Part shown: positions 44,273-52,953 of the stretch, piece after piece
Layout of the letters: each line of letters starts with the position of its first letter
How positions within the stretch are numbered: position 1 is the stretch's first letter
Origin: Bathymodiolus thermophilus thioautotrophic gill symbiont
Lineage (GTDB): Bacteria > Pseudomonadota > Gammaproteobacteria > PS1 > Pseudothioglobaceae
Assembly (NCBI RefSeq): GCF_003711265.1
Contig: NZ_CP024634.1
Coordinates: forward strand, 2,232,001 to 2,296,000
DNA length: 64,000 nucleotides
Direction of reading: 5' to 3'
The notes under the pieces: model-generated
What the model was told of the DNA's origin: nothing
The model's input: the letters and a program-made list of their open reading frames with translations, nothing else
The model's database searches: none
Position numbers and translations under genes: made by a program

Positions 44273-44500
44273 ATGAAAGAATTATTGAAACAAAAAATCA
44301 TTAGGATTTGCAATAGTAAAATTGAAACAAAGGGTGTGGATGTTGGATTATCATTCTATGCGTTTTTTTCAAATAAAAATGACAATCCTCAGTCGTTAAT
44401 GGAGGTTGCTGAATGGTGGATTATGACTCACAAACTTAATCATTTTGAAAAGGCAACAAAGATTAAATCCATGATAGAAAATATGGGTGTCAATAAGTAA
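44273..44500 (+). CDS. Small protein of unknown function (75 aa)
   Basis: 75 aa from ATG at 44273 (MKELLKQKIIRICNSKIETK), with GGAAG upstream; a TTG at 44264 in frame adds three residues. Helical and basic at the start, with a Trp pair (EVAEWWIMTHK) in the middle. It sits between uvrD and the duplicated uvrD tail, in what looks like inserted DNA. No family recognised. Confidence 0.55.
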   Translation: MKELLKQKIIRICNSKIETKGVDVGLSFYAFFSNKNDNPQSLMEVAEWWIMTHKLNHFEKATKIKSMIENMGVNK

Positions 44501-44608
44501 TAGAGAAGAAAAAATACAAAAAATGGAGGTGGATACTTTGACTTACAAAGAGATAATAACAGTCTGCTTTCATTTAATTACACGCTAACCCTAATATTAT
44601 CTATCAAC

Positions 44609-44741
44609 AAAACAATTAAATACACTAAATTCGTCTTTGATGTCGCACTGAACTTTGAAGGCGAGAATTAGGATGTAAATCAAAGTCAAAACTGTTGGCA
44701 CAGCATGGCTGATTGGCACTTATACTAATTTAAAATTTATT
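44609..44741 (+). pseudogene. Decayed duplicate of the uvrD 3' end
   Basis: aaaacaattaaatacactaa, aactttgaaggcgag, aagtcaaaactg and catggctgattgg align in order with uvrD bases ~43995-44138. The translation starts TIKYTKFVFDVALNFEGE then hits a stop and shifts frame. This resembles the displaced gene end left after insertion of DNA into the uvrD 3' end or a partial tandem duplication. The rest of 44501-44800 shows nothing else I can support apart from the promoter region of the next gene. Confidence 0.75.
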
Positions 44742-44800
44742 TCACTATTTTTTTGGATTAAGGTAGAATATAAATTCCTTTATGAATTAAATTTTAAATT

Positions 44801-45364
44801 ATGTCACAATGTCACACTCATTATGGATTAATCTCTGGAATACTTCTAAAAGACTTTGAAAAAGGTGCGCATCCACATTTATATCTTTATATTAAGAATG
44901 ATACTGAAGAGCCCTTTAGAGTGGCAGTTAATGTGAGAGATTACGATGATTCTGATGTTTTCTTTGCTCACATTAAAGATTTAAAGGCTGATTTTCTCAA
45001 AAATTTATCAACACTAAAGAATGGTGCTTATTATCTACAACCCGCAAATCAAGAAAATTCTTTAGATTACATTAAAGAAGAATTTATTAAGGAAGCACAT
45101 TTTATTCAAACACCCGAGGAAGAATTGGGTAACACCCTTCTGGACATACTCAAACCCTACATTGATGCCGACAACGGTTCTAGGGTAACTGCTTACGGTT
45201 CTCGTTTCCCTGGTGGAATACATGACATACACATGAATCAAGGCTATCCACACTCATCATTGCCTTCTTGCCAAGACGGTGCTTTAATTTTATATGATGC
45301 GATTAATGATAAATACGAAGGGTTGTTTTTTCATTTCCACAGTCAAACACTTACAGCGCCTTAA
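44801..45364 (+). CDS. DUF2278 family protein
   Basis: 187 aa. Clear DUF2278 features: an N-terminal HYGLISGILLKDFEKGAHPH segment with the family's HYGxxxG, FRVAVNVRDYDD (rIaVNVrs), LDYIKEEFI, a YGSRFPGGIHDIHMNQG motif (family ...gxGIHDIHMNQGN), and a final FFHFHSQTLTA (fl.FqsQa.). The function of DUF2278 is unknown. It is the first gene of a tight three-gene cassette (gap of 14 bases to the next gene). Confidence 0.88.
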   Translation: MSQCHTHYGLISGILLKDFEKGAHPHLYLYIKNDTEEPFRVAVNVRDYDDSDVFFAHIKDLKADFLKNLSTLKNGAYYLQPANQENSLDYIKEEFIKEAHFIQTPEEELGNTLLDILKPYIDADNGSRVTAYGSRFPGGIHDIHMNQGYPHSSLPSCQDGALILYDAINDKYEGLFFHFHSQTLTAP

Positions 45365-45378
45365 TTCAAGGGGTAAGT

Positions 45379-45840
45379 TTGAAGTTATTGGGAATTAGGA
45401 CGGCACCAACTCAGTTGCGTTATGCGCTCATTAAAGTTGACGATGATAATAATTGTAGTCTTGTTAATGGCAACAGTGAAAGTTTAATCAAAGTTCCTGC
45501 TGGTATGGATGATTTTAGCGAAAAGCTTTCTTGGCAAAAAGATGAAATCGACAGAATCATAAGGCAAAATCAGGATGTAAAAAAAATTCTCTTAAAAATT
45601 GGCGAGTATGGGAGAAGCGATACAAAATCTAGCCGCCTAGCTGCTTACTTTGATGCAGTGGTTATTTTGGCAGCCAAAGAAGCCAATATTCCAATTCAAA
45701 CTAAAGTATATAATCAACTTAGCACTAAACGCAAGCAGGTTAAAGAGCATGCAGAAGCGCGTATTGGTCGAACAGAAAAATACTGGAATGAACAAATTGC
45801 TGATGCCATAGTGGCTGCATGGTCAGGGCGTCATCTCTGA
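45379..45840 (+). CDS. RNase H-like-fold protein of unknown function (possibly DUF3010-like)
   Basis: 153 aa with a TTG start at 45379, supported by AAGGGG about 8 bases upstream. It begins MKLLGIRTAPTQLRYALIKV, like the first strands of RuvC/RNase H folds but with Arg at the place of the first catalytic Asp. It contains KILLKIGEYGRSDTKSSR, AAYFDAVVILAAKE and RIGRTEKYWNEQIADAIVAAW at the C-terminus. This resembles DUF3010-type proteins; nuclease activity is doubtful without the first Asp. Its stop overlaps the kinase start (TGATG). Confidence 0.6.
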   Translation: MKLLGIRTAPTQLRYALIKVDDDNNCSLVNGNSESLIKVPAGMDDFSEKLSWQKDEIDRIIRQNQDVKKILLKIGEYGRSDTKSSRLAAYFDAVVILAAKEANIPIQTKVYNQLSTKRKQVKEHAEARIGRTEKYWNEQIADAIVAAWSGRHL

Positions 45841-46913
45841 TGGCATTAAATATAACGCTTAACCCTGGGGACAGCCTTTATAAGTATCAATTAATTCGAA
45901 AAATTGGAGGTGGTAACTTCGGGGAAGTTTGGCTTGCTGATGATGTAACTATATCAAAAGAAGTGGCGGTTAAAATTCTTGATGAAAGCATGGTGCCTGT
46001 AGCAGAAAATTTAAAAGAGGCGCAGATTGGCCACTTGCTTGAGCATCAGAATGTTGTTCATGTGCATTATGCTGATGTGGTGGGTATATTGGGGGTTAAT
46101 GTGGTGATTATTGCTATGGATTTTCACCCACATGGATCAACAGTTGGAATGCTCAATCCGTCTAATTTTTTATCAATTATTCAGTCGATAAAAATCATGA
46201 TTGACATTCTCCGAGGGTTGGAATATTTACATGAGAAAGGTCTTTATCATAATGATATCAAACCCTCTAACATCCTTGTTGGCCCTCGTGGCGAGGGCAT
46301 TCTTACAGATTATGGTATTTCTTGTTTGGCACCTAATCTACAGCCAGCTCAGGCACCAAATGCCTATATTCTTCACAGAGCCCCTGAGACAGGCGTGCAT
46401 AACAATATTTCTGTCCAAACTGATATATATCAAGTAGGCCTTACTCTATTTAGATTGGTAAATGGCATAGGCTTAATACAAGAACTCCTCCTCGCTCATG
46501 GTCAAGACAAGTTCGAACAATTAAAAGCACAAGAAAAAATACCAAAAGCAAGTAACTATCAATTATTTGTGCCTCCAAGTTTGAAACGAATAATTTCCAA
46601 AGCCATCAAAGCAGATCCAAATAGTCGCTATCAATCTTCTTTAGAAATGCGCCGAGCATTAGAACAAATTGCCATATATGGCTACTGGTCAACTGATTCT
46701 ACTGGCTCTTACTTGGGTTATTATGACAAGCAAGTATTTAGGTTTGAGACAATAAAGACTAGGACTGGTCTTAAATTCCAAGCATATAAAAAACGCTTAG
46801 AAACTGGAAAGGAGGTAAAAATTGGAAAAATGTCCTCGTCTTGTGCCAACGAACAAGAAGTAAAAAAATTAAAGAAAAAATTAATGTTAGCCGTTGTTAG
46901 TGGCAGTCTATGA
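45840..46913 (+). CDS. Serine/threonine protein kinase
   Basis: 357 aa from the ATG at 45840 (MALNITLNPGDSLYKYQLIR). Hanks-type kinase domain in residues ~16-285: Gly loop GGGNFGEVW (23-31), ATP Lys45 in VAVKIL, catalytic loop YHNDIKPSNIL (H137, D139, K141, N144; the usual HRD Arg is Asn), metal Asp in TDYG (157), and RAPETG as the APE motif. No transmembrane segment. The last ~70 residues are basic and end in a helical Lys-rich tail. It overlaps the RNase H-like gene by one base, so the three genes DUF2278/RNase H-like/kinase are one unit. Confidence 0.9.
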   Translation: MALNITLNPGDSLYKYQLIRKIGGGNFGEVWLADDVTISKEVAVKILDESMVPVAENLKEAQIGHLLEHQNVVHVHYADVVGILGVNVVIIAMDFHPHGSTVGMLNPSNFLSIIQSIKIMIDILRGLEYLHEKGLYHNDIKPSNILVGPRGEGILTDYGISCLAPNLQPAQAPNAYILHRAPETGVHNNISVQTDIYQVGLTLFRLVNGIGLIQELLLAHGQDKFEQLKAQEKIPKASNYQLFVPPSLKRIISKAIKADPNSRYQSSLEMRRALEQIAIYGYWSTDSTGSYLGYYDKQVFRFETIKTRTGLKFQAYKKRLETGKEVKIGKMSSSCANEQEVKKLKKKLMLAVVSGSL

Positions 46914-47046
46914 CCTAACAAATACTTACGAAGGTTGTTTTAATTATTGCACCAAGTTAGCATTTGCTTAATACCCCAAGAAGTCATGCCTCGTGCGTAG
47001 AAACGAAAATGATGCTTAACCCTAATATTTCACACATTTATTAAAT
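46914..47046. other. Gene-free stretch after the kinase gene
   Basis: Holds no ORF with a ribosome site and no clear terminator; the remainder up to the lipoprotein gene (47379) is a family A element and ~170 bases of AT-rich DNA that presumably includes the promoter of that gene. Confidence 0.6.
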
Positions 47047-47207
47047 GAGACCTTTGCATAAATATAAATAATTATCAAGAATCCACTTTTCACCCACTTG
47101 GTAATTTTTTAAACCCAGCCTTAGCTCTGCTAGGACAAGGTCTAATAAAATTACCAAGTGGGCAAAAATTGAATTTTGCTAATCATCCATATTTATGCAA
47201 AGGTCTC
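47047..47207. repeat. 161-bp inverted-repeat element (MITE family A), reversed, with 5-bp target duplication
   Basis: Starts gagacctttgcataaatata, ends atttatgcaaaggtctc. The core is in the opposite orientation to most copies (aaacccagccttagctctgc). Flanks are taaat at 47042-47046 and taaat at 47208-47212, an exact 5-bp duplication. Confidence 0.9.
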
Positions 47208-47378
47208 TAAATAACTAACCTGTTTTCTGTTATCATACTTTACTAAAATTAACTGTAAACAGTATTCAACTTAGTTTTTTAACCTTGTCTTAAGCAAAAA
47301 AGGTTTAATTATTTTTTGACAGGATTTATTTTTAATATAGCACTTATAACAATTAACTTTCACAGCAAGAGAAAAAAA

Positions 47379-47978
47379 ATGAGATTAAATCAAACAATAA
47401 TAATTTTAATAATATCCATATTTGTCATTAGTTGTAGCGCAACTCCTGGAGATGCCGCATATCGTGGAGGGCATCCGGTTCAAGCAGCCAATCTTTATAT
47501 GCAAGGTGCAAAACTAGGAGACAGTGACGCCGCCCTAAAATTGGCTCGAATGATATCTGAAAGCGAAGTATCTATCTCCTAATATGGAAGTGCGACAAAA
47601 TGGTTAAAACGCTCATGTGAATTAAAAAACAATGCTGGCTGTCATAATCTCGCCCTTGTCTATGAGTACGGAGAAAATGGAGAAAATAAAGAATATACAA
47701 AGGCACAAGGGTATTATTTATTAGCAGCAGAAAAGGGGTATATGCAATCCCAATACAACCTTGGAACTTTATATTCCAATCAATATTTAGATGATAATGT
47801 TGAAGGGCTCAAATGGATACTTCTTTCCCAAAAATTCGCAAAAAAATGTTCTGAAGAGCCATTATGCAATTGGGTATTACAAGACCCTCCAGGTCACCGT
47901 GCCATGTTAGAAAATAGGATGACTGAAAAACAAATTTTAAAATCACATAAAGAAGTAGACGAATGGAAAAGCAAATAA
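47379..47978 (+). pseudogene. Sel1-repeat lipoprotein gene with one in-frame stop
   Basis: Starts MRLNQTIIILIISIFVISCS with a lipobox (VISC) at residues ~17-20, preceded by an AAGAG-type ribosome site. A TPR/Sel1-like region follows (QAANLYMQGAKLGDSDAALKLA). A TAA at 47580-47582 stops it after 67 codons, yet the same frame continues for 132 codons with perfect Sel1-type repeats (YGSATKWLKRSCELKNNAGC, AQGYYLLAAEKGYMQSQYNL). One base change explains the interruption. Intact, it would be a 199-aa outer-membrane or inner-membrane lipoprotein. Confidence 0.82.
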
Positions 47979-48042
47979 CAAAGTTAATAAATCATTTTTT
48001 GGATCGCTCGTGTCAGGTGAATTTAAGCATTAGAGTGTCATA

Positions 48043-48510
48043 ATGAGTAATTCTTTTCAGAGAATAGGCGCAAAATCTAATGCACAAGTTGGTAGAGATT
48101 TTGAGAATGCAGCGTTACAATTTTTTAAGTCTCAAGATTTAATTCTTAAAAAAAATATAAAAATAAAGGTTGGTATAGAAGAGACTCCCAAAAAATTTCA
48201 TGCATTCGATCTAGGGTGCAAAGAGCAAAAAATAATTGTTGAATGCAAATCTCACAAATGGACATCTGGTGGAAATGTGCCTAGTGCAAAAATGACTGTG
48301 TGGAATGAGGCAATGTATTATTTTGCCATATTACCAGATAATTTTAAAAAAATTATGTTTGTTTTATATGATTACAATGAAAAACGAGAGGAAACATTAG
48401 CACAATATTACTTGCGAACATACGAGCATTTAGTACCAAAGACTGTTGAGTTTTGGGAATACAAAGAAGGAGTAAGTGCAAAAATTTTATACCCTAAAAA
48501 ATCATTTTAG
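48043..48510 (+). CDS. PD-(D/E)XK nuclease-like protein
   Basis: 155 aa. N-terminal AQVGRDFENAALQFFKSQD (helix with the conserved Glu) and, ~35 residues later, AFDLGCKEQKIIVECKSHKW, which fits D-x10-13-ExK of restriction-endonuclease-like folds (Asp, then E-C-K). The remaining half has a second alpha/beta section with VLYDYNEKREETLA. No methylase, helicase or toxin gene is adjacent, so it is an orphan. Start chosen at ATG 48043; no clear ribosome site. Likely nuclease of repair or defence type, target unknown. Confidence 0.6.
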   Translation: MSNSFQRIGAKSNAQVGRDFENAALQFFKSQDLILKKNIKIKVGIEETPKKFHAFDLGCKEQKIIVECKSHKWTSGGNVPSAKMTVWNEAMYYFAILPDNFKKIMFVLYDYNEKREETLAQYYLRTYEHLVPKTVEFWEYKEGVSAKILYPKKSF

Positions 48511-48941
48511 CCAAGACCGCTAACGAGTCAACTGAAAAAGAGCCAAAATCAAAGGGATTAGTATCGCTTAATTTCTTAATACATACACTGCCAACTAATA
48601 GCATTTTATCTTTATTCAAAGACACTTTCCCCCAAACTTTTTGCTATATCCTTACCCTAAAAACCTAGATATACATTGCCACGCGCAGCGTGAGAACGAG
48701 AATACAAGATGTTTTTATTTTTGAAACAAAAAGTCAATATATGAGAAGATAAAAAATACTTTGAGGGAGTTTAAGCAACCCCTCAAGAAATTAAATTAAA
48801 ATCATATATTTGCATTAAAAAGTTATTGTAAAAAAATATGCTTGATAGAGGCAACAACCTTAGACTGATAAAAATATCAAACAAAGCCTCTACAACTTGT
48901 GACTGCGAAGCAGAAATAAAGGAAATTATATTGGAACTTAC
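48511..48941. other. Gene-free stretch with a REP-like hairpin
   Basis: AT-rich and no supportable ORF. At 48676-48700 the sequence attgccacgcgcagcgtgagaacgag contains CACGC-gca-GCGTG and resembles a decayed REP/ERIC-type unit. The last ~80 bases precede the TauE-type gene and should include its promoter. Confidence 0.5.
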
Positions 48942-49718
48942 ATGATTGAAATATTAAATGAAATGGGTTATTTTGCTATAGCAACGCTCTTTTTTGTTGC
49001 AATAATAGCAGGTATCGTTGATACAATTGCAGGTGGTGGTGGACTGATAACTCTGCCAATGTTGTTGTTGTTTAATATACCGCCAGCCACAGCACTTGGC
49101 ACAAATAGGCTTCAAGCAACTATTGGAGAGTTGTCGGCTATTATGTTTTTTATTCGTAAAAAAGTTTTAAATTTTAAATTCTTATTAAATGGCGTTGTTT
49201 TTACGGCTATAGGAGCGGCGACTGGAACGATGTTAGCCTATTCAATCAATGAAAAAACTTTGGCATTTGCCCTGCCTGTGTTGTTACTTTTAATAGCGAT
49301 TTATAGTTTACTTTCACATAAAATATTAATTGATGTTGAGTCTCGTAAATTATTAAGCACAAAAAGTTTTTTAATATTATCGGGTCTAACAATTGGCTTT
49401 TATAATGGCTTTTTCGGTCCAGGTGCTGGCTCAATTTGGATATTGGCATTTGTTGTATTACTTGGATCAACAGTGTCGCAAGCCACTATAAATGCCAAAC
49501 CTTTAAATTTTATTGGTAATTTAATTTCTTTATTGATTTTTTTGTTTTTGGGTAAAGTCAGTATACTGATTGGGGTAATAATGGGGTTAGGTCAAATTTT
49601 AGGGGCTTTTATTGGCTCGCATTTGGTTATAAAAAAAGGCGCTAAAATTATTAAACCTATTTTTATAATTGTCGTAATTTTTATTGCAATCAAGGAAATT
49701 TATCACTACTTCTGGTGA
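48942..49718 (+). CDS. TauE/SafE-family sulfite/sulfur-anion exporter
   Basis: 258 aa inner-membrane protein with about eight helices in two repeats. Repeat motifs: VDTIAGGGGLITLPMLLLFN with PPATALGTNRLQATIGE in the first half, and NGFFGPGAGSIWILAFVVLL with ATINAKPLNFIGNLISL in the second. This is the TauE/SafE (DUF81) pattern. Members export sulfite, sulfoacetate or other organosulfur anions; in a sulfur oxidiser sulfite export is plausible but the substrate cannot be read from the sequence. Single-gene unit. Confidence 0.88.
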   Translation: MIEILNEMGYFAIATLFFVAIIAGIVDTIAGGGGLITLPMLLLFNIPPATALGTNRLQATIGELSAIMFFIRKKVLNFKFLLNGVVFTAIGAATGTMLAYSINEKTLAFALPVLLLLIAIYSLLSHKILIDVESRKLLSTKSFLILSGLTIGFYNGFFGPGAGSIWILAFVVLLGSTVSQATINAKPLNFIGNLISLLIFLFLGKVSILIGVIMGLGQILGAFIGSHLVIKKGAKIIKPIFIIVVIFIAIKEIYHYFW

Positions 49719-49891
49719 TCAAAAAATTTAACAGTTCGTTTCTGTCTAACTGCCAACGGGTCAACTGAATGTAATACCATTTCCAAAAATAAATTAGGCA
49801 ATCTGGCACCCACCCTCATCCCAAGTATTGTCATCAGTAAGAATTAGTGTACTTTAAAATTAACTGGCAATTCTCATCGTCCATATTTTTT

Positions 49892-50052
49892 GAGACCTTT
49901 GCATAAATATGGATGATTAGCAAAATTCAATTTTTGCCCACTTGGTAATTTTCTTAAACCTGCCCTAGCAGGGCTAAGGCTGGGTTTAAAAAATTACCAA
50001 GTGGGTGAAAAGTGGATTCTTGATGATTATTTATATTTATGCAGAGATCTTG
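49892..50052. repeat. 161-bp inverted-repeat element (MITE family A)
   Basis: Left end gagacctttgcataaatatg is intact; the right end is mutated (tttatgcagagatctt). The core (taaacctgccctagcagggc) matches the family. No target duplication survives. The rest of 49719-50112 shows no gene. Confidence 0.85.
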
Positions 50053-50112
50053 TTTTATGCAAATATTCTTATTCTAACTGTTAACATATCTTTTTTTTAT
50101 TGCACAAAGGCT

Positions 50113-51156
50113 CTATCTAATCACTCCTCTTTGTTCTTTTTTCACTCTAAGGGAAAATTCACCATTGGATTCTGAAAAACCACTAACAACAATATAGATT
50201 TCACTAGGAGAGGTAGGGGGAGTATATAATATTTTACTCATCAACTTATTACTGTCATCATTTGAAGCAAGCACATTCCCAGCTTTATCGTAAACATATA
50301 AGTAAGTATCAAAATTTGCACTCTCTATCTCTATACTATATAGGCGATCTTGGCCTTGGGGTATAGAAAGTTTGTAAATAGAGGCTCTTCTCGCGACCCC
50401 CCTATGTAACCCAATGTATTTTGGTGCACTGCTAGTATTGCCAGAATACAAAGCATCAAGGGAAATTTCAACAGCAGAAGTTAGTATGCTTGAAAGAGTT
50501 GCCCAAACCCTGTTTTTATTATCGTTATCCCAAAATTTATTCTCTCTGCTGTAAAACCCTGGATTTGGATACATAATTGATGCACTAAACCAATATGTAG
50601 AAGAGTTATTCTTGGCACCCAACATAAGACCCACCATATGGGCTGCACTACTCTCATAATTGTCAGATGAGATACTATAATAATAGCTAGAATATGCCTC
50701 TCCACTCTTTGAACTGAACCAACTACCCCAATTACTTTCTGTCATTAACACATGATAATTATTACGACTTTGCCCATAGTTTTTCTTGAGGTAATTATAA
50801 AATTGCGACAACTGATCATCAGCATTATCAATTTTATGAATAACATCATCAAAATGCTGATAATTTTTAAAGCTAGAATCTAACCAATGCACGGAAATGA
50901 TAGAAGAGTTACCCACATTTTGTATTGATTCTAGTGCGCTGTTTTTAATAATGGTAGAACTCTGACCTATACTCCCTATTGATTCTAGTATGTTGTTTTC
51001 AATATCGTCCCGATCATCTACAGATGGATCTAATTCCCATAACCATATATTGACCACCTCCTTGCCAATGTTATGTATTGTTTCTGGCAATTCTAAAGCA
51101 TGAACTAAGGGAAGGCAAAAAAGACCAACACTTAAAAATAAGATTTTTTTATTCAT
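50113..51156 (-). CDS. Secreted zincin-like protein with degenerate metal site and PPC-type C-terminal domain
   Basis: 347 aa, signal peptide MNKKILFLSVGLFCLPLVHA. A central region reads HVLMTESNWGSWFSS..., then SSAAHMVGLMLGAKNNSS and ASIMYPNPG, which parallels the reprolysin/M12B order (aHEiGHnlGa...SiMyp) with the HExxH turned into HMVGL. Residues ~265-340 form a pre-peptidase C-terminal domain (RLYSIEIESANFDTYLYVYD, GNVLASNDDSN). It therefore looks like a non-catalytic derivative of a secreted metalloprotease. It overlaps the preceding gene by 4 bases (ATGA). Confidence 0.6.
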   Translation of the reverse strand: MNKKILFLSVGLFCLPLVHALELPETIHNIGKEVVNIWLWELDPSVDDRDDIENNILESIGSIGQSSTIIKNSALESIQNVGNSSIISVHWLDSSFKNYQHFDDVIHKIDNADDQLSQFYNYLKKNYGQSRNNYHVLMTESNWGSWFSSKSGEAYSSYYYSISSDNYESSAAHMVGLMLGAKNNSSTYWFSASIMYPNPGFYSRENKFWDNDNKNRVWATLSSILTSAVEISLDALYSGNTSSAPKYIGLHRGVARRASIYKLSIPQGQDRLYSIEIESANFDTYLYVYDKAGNVLASNDDSNKLMSKILYTPPTSPSEIYIVVSGFSESNGEFSLRVKKEQRGVIR

Positions 51157-51986
51157 TGGTAGTTCTCCTGATCTGAAGGTGAAATTGTATCGTTTTCATA
51201 GTTAACACCATTTGGCGAAACCACTCTTTGGTAAACCTCTCTTTGGTATATATCATCTTTTCTTTCGCTTATCACATAATAGTCATTTTGAGTCTCGTAA
51301 AAACTAGATTTAATAGACTTGGTTTTACTTTTTGCTCCCTGTGATGATTGGGAATCTTGATCTTTTGATTTGTTTCTATTGTCCATGTATCTTTGTCTTT
51401 CGTTCAAGGTCTTTGAAATTTTAATTTTGCCTTCAGGTTTGTAAATATAGACGGTTACTTTATCTGCAAACGCCTTAACTCGGGTTTTTATATCTGTACC
51501 TTCAACATATCCTGAATACCAATCACCGCCATCAGTATAAGCATTAGTGCGCTTTAGGGTCAACTGATAATCTTCATTCAATGCTCTGACATTAAATAAA
51601 ACTTTTTTTGATTGGCTGAATTTTTGACGGTAATTAATATCCGTATTCGGCTGAAAATCTACCTCTGAAGTAGATGCATTAAATAACGCTTGCTGGGCTT
51701 TGGCAATTTTCTCAGCCTCGTGTTTGGCGTCCATTTCGGCTTGTTTTTCGCTGTCAAATAATGATAAAGTTTCAGGAGGAGGTGGAGGTGGATCAATATT
51801 CTTAGATAAATGGCTGATTGGGTTTGGACTTGGACTTGGCTTTACTGGCGCTTTATTGCTATTGTGCGTAATGACATTAATTTTTGGCTTTTGGACGGGT
51901 GTTGAAGGAGTGTCATTAGACTTAATAATAAAGGCTATAACAAATACAATGATTGCAGCAAATAAGTAGCGATAATTAATTGTCAT
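51153..51986 (-). CDS. Membrane-anchored protein with Pro-rich stalk and propeptide-like domain
   Basis: 277 aa. One N-terminal membrane helix (YLFAAIIVFVIAFII), a Pro/Lys/Asn-rich linker with a PPPPPP run (residues ~68-73), then a beta-rich domain (VLFNVRALNEDYQLTLKRTN, GGDWYSGYVEGTDIKTRVKA) that resembles M12B propeptides (f.v....f.l.L.......y.G.v.g). A Ser/Lys-rich stretch follows and a C-terminal segment with YEND. It overlaps the zincin-like gene by 4 bases; together they look like one precursor split over two genes. Domain assignment is tentative. Confidence 0.55.
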   Translation of the reverse strand: MTINYRYLFAAIIVFVIAFIIKSNDTPSTPVQKPKINVITHNSNKAPVKPSPSPNPISHLSKNIDPPPPPPETLSLFDSEKQAEMDAKHEAEKIAKAQQALFNASTSEVDFQPNTDINYRQKFSQSKKVLFNVRALNEDYQLTLKRTNAYTDGGDWYSGYVEGTDIKTRVKAFADKVTVYIYKPEGKIKISKTLNERQRYMDNRNKSKDQDSQSSQGAKSKTKSIKSSFYETQNDYYVISERKDDIYQREVYQRVVSPNGVNYENDTISPSDQENYQ

Positions 51987-52199
51987 GTATTATGGCTTAA
52001 TAAAATAATGAACTTTTATTGTAGCACATAAATTCTTCCAAGGATAAATTAAATTACGCCATTTCAAAAATAAATGAATGCGTAGAACTGAATAAATCCA
52101 AAATGTATTTTTCGTTTCCACACTGTGTATGAAAATACATAAAAATAAGGATTACCAGGTAACGCCATACATCTCTAAGACAAGCTTAAGAGGCGCTTG

Positions 52200-52937
52200 T
52201 CAACTATCATGCCTATATTTCTTAATAAGGTCATACGCTTTGTTGATACTTTTTGATTGCTCATTGGCATAATCCATAAATTCTTTAGGCAGGCCTTGGG
52301 AGTGTATTTTATCGGGATGATGTTTGGCGATGGCGCGCTTATAACTTTTCTTAATTTCTTTAATGCTACTGTCTTTACTGCACCCAAGTATTTCATAAGC
52401 TTTGTCTATGGCGTCCTCATTCCAATCATTTTGATTGTGAATTCTGTCTTTATATTGATGATAAGCGCCACTGTTTAAACCTAAATATTCAGGTATTCTT
52501 CTTAAAATTTCGTCTTCTTTTTCATGCAAAATACCGTCAGAATAGGCAACATCCCAAAGTACGGCATAGACCACACCTCGCATTTCTCCGCTGGCTAATT
52601 TACTATATTGGCTGGCGTATTCATAGATTGAATGTTTGCTTACTGATGCGCTTCTAAAGGCGTTAATAGCGGTTTTCTTATCTGCGCTACTCAGTTTGAC
52701 ATGATTCATAAATTGTGTAACGGCATCAATTTCTTCTTTGGTAATAATGCCATCTGCTTTTGCGATTTTTGCAAGCATTGCAAACAAGGAGTTAAGGAAC
52801 AAATCGGTAACATGATTGTTGTTTCTAACGACAAATGAGCGCACAGCAAAACCTAATACCCAGGCTATTAAAAAACCAATCAATGCGCCAAAAGGTCCAT
52901 TGATTGCATAGCCGATAATGGCTGCTAGCCAAATCAT
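52200..52937 (-). CDS. djlA: DjlA-like co-chaperone (TerB-like plus J domain)
   Basis: 245 aa. N-terminal membrane helix (IWLAAIIGYAINGPFGALIG), a TerB-like helical domain (LFAMLAKIAKADGIITKEEI, WDVAYSDGILHEKEDEILRR) with the acidic metal-like motifs DGxxxxxE, and a C-terminal J domain (YEILGCSKDSSIKEIKKSYK, HHPDK). The HPD motif should stimulate DnaK at the inner membrane. Same architecture as E. coli DjlA (271 aa) except slightly shorter linker. Confidence 0.92.
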   Translation of the reverse strand: MIWLAAIIGYAINGPFGALIGFLIAWVLGFAVRSFVVRNNNHVTDLFLNSLFAMLAKIAKADGIITKEEIDAVTQFMNHVKLSSADKKTAINAFRSASVSKHSIYEYASQYSKLASGEMRGVVYAVLWDVAYSDGILHEKEDEILRRIPEYLGLNSGAYHQYKDRIHNQNDWNEDAIDKAYEILGCSKDSSIKEIKKSYKRAIAKHHPDKIHSQGLPKEFMDYANEQSKSINKAYDLIKKYRHDS

Positions 52938-52953
52938 TGTGATTGCCTATGCA

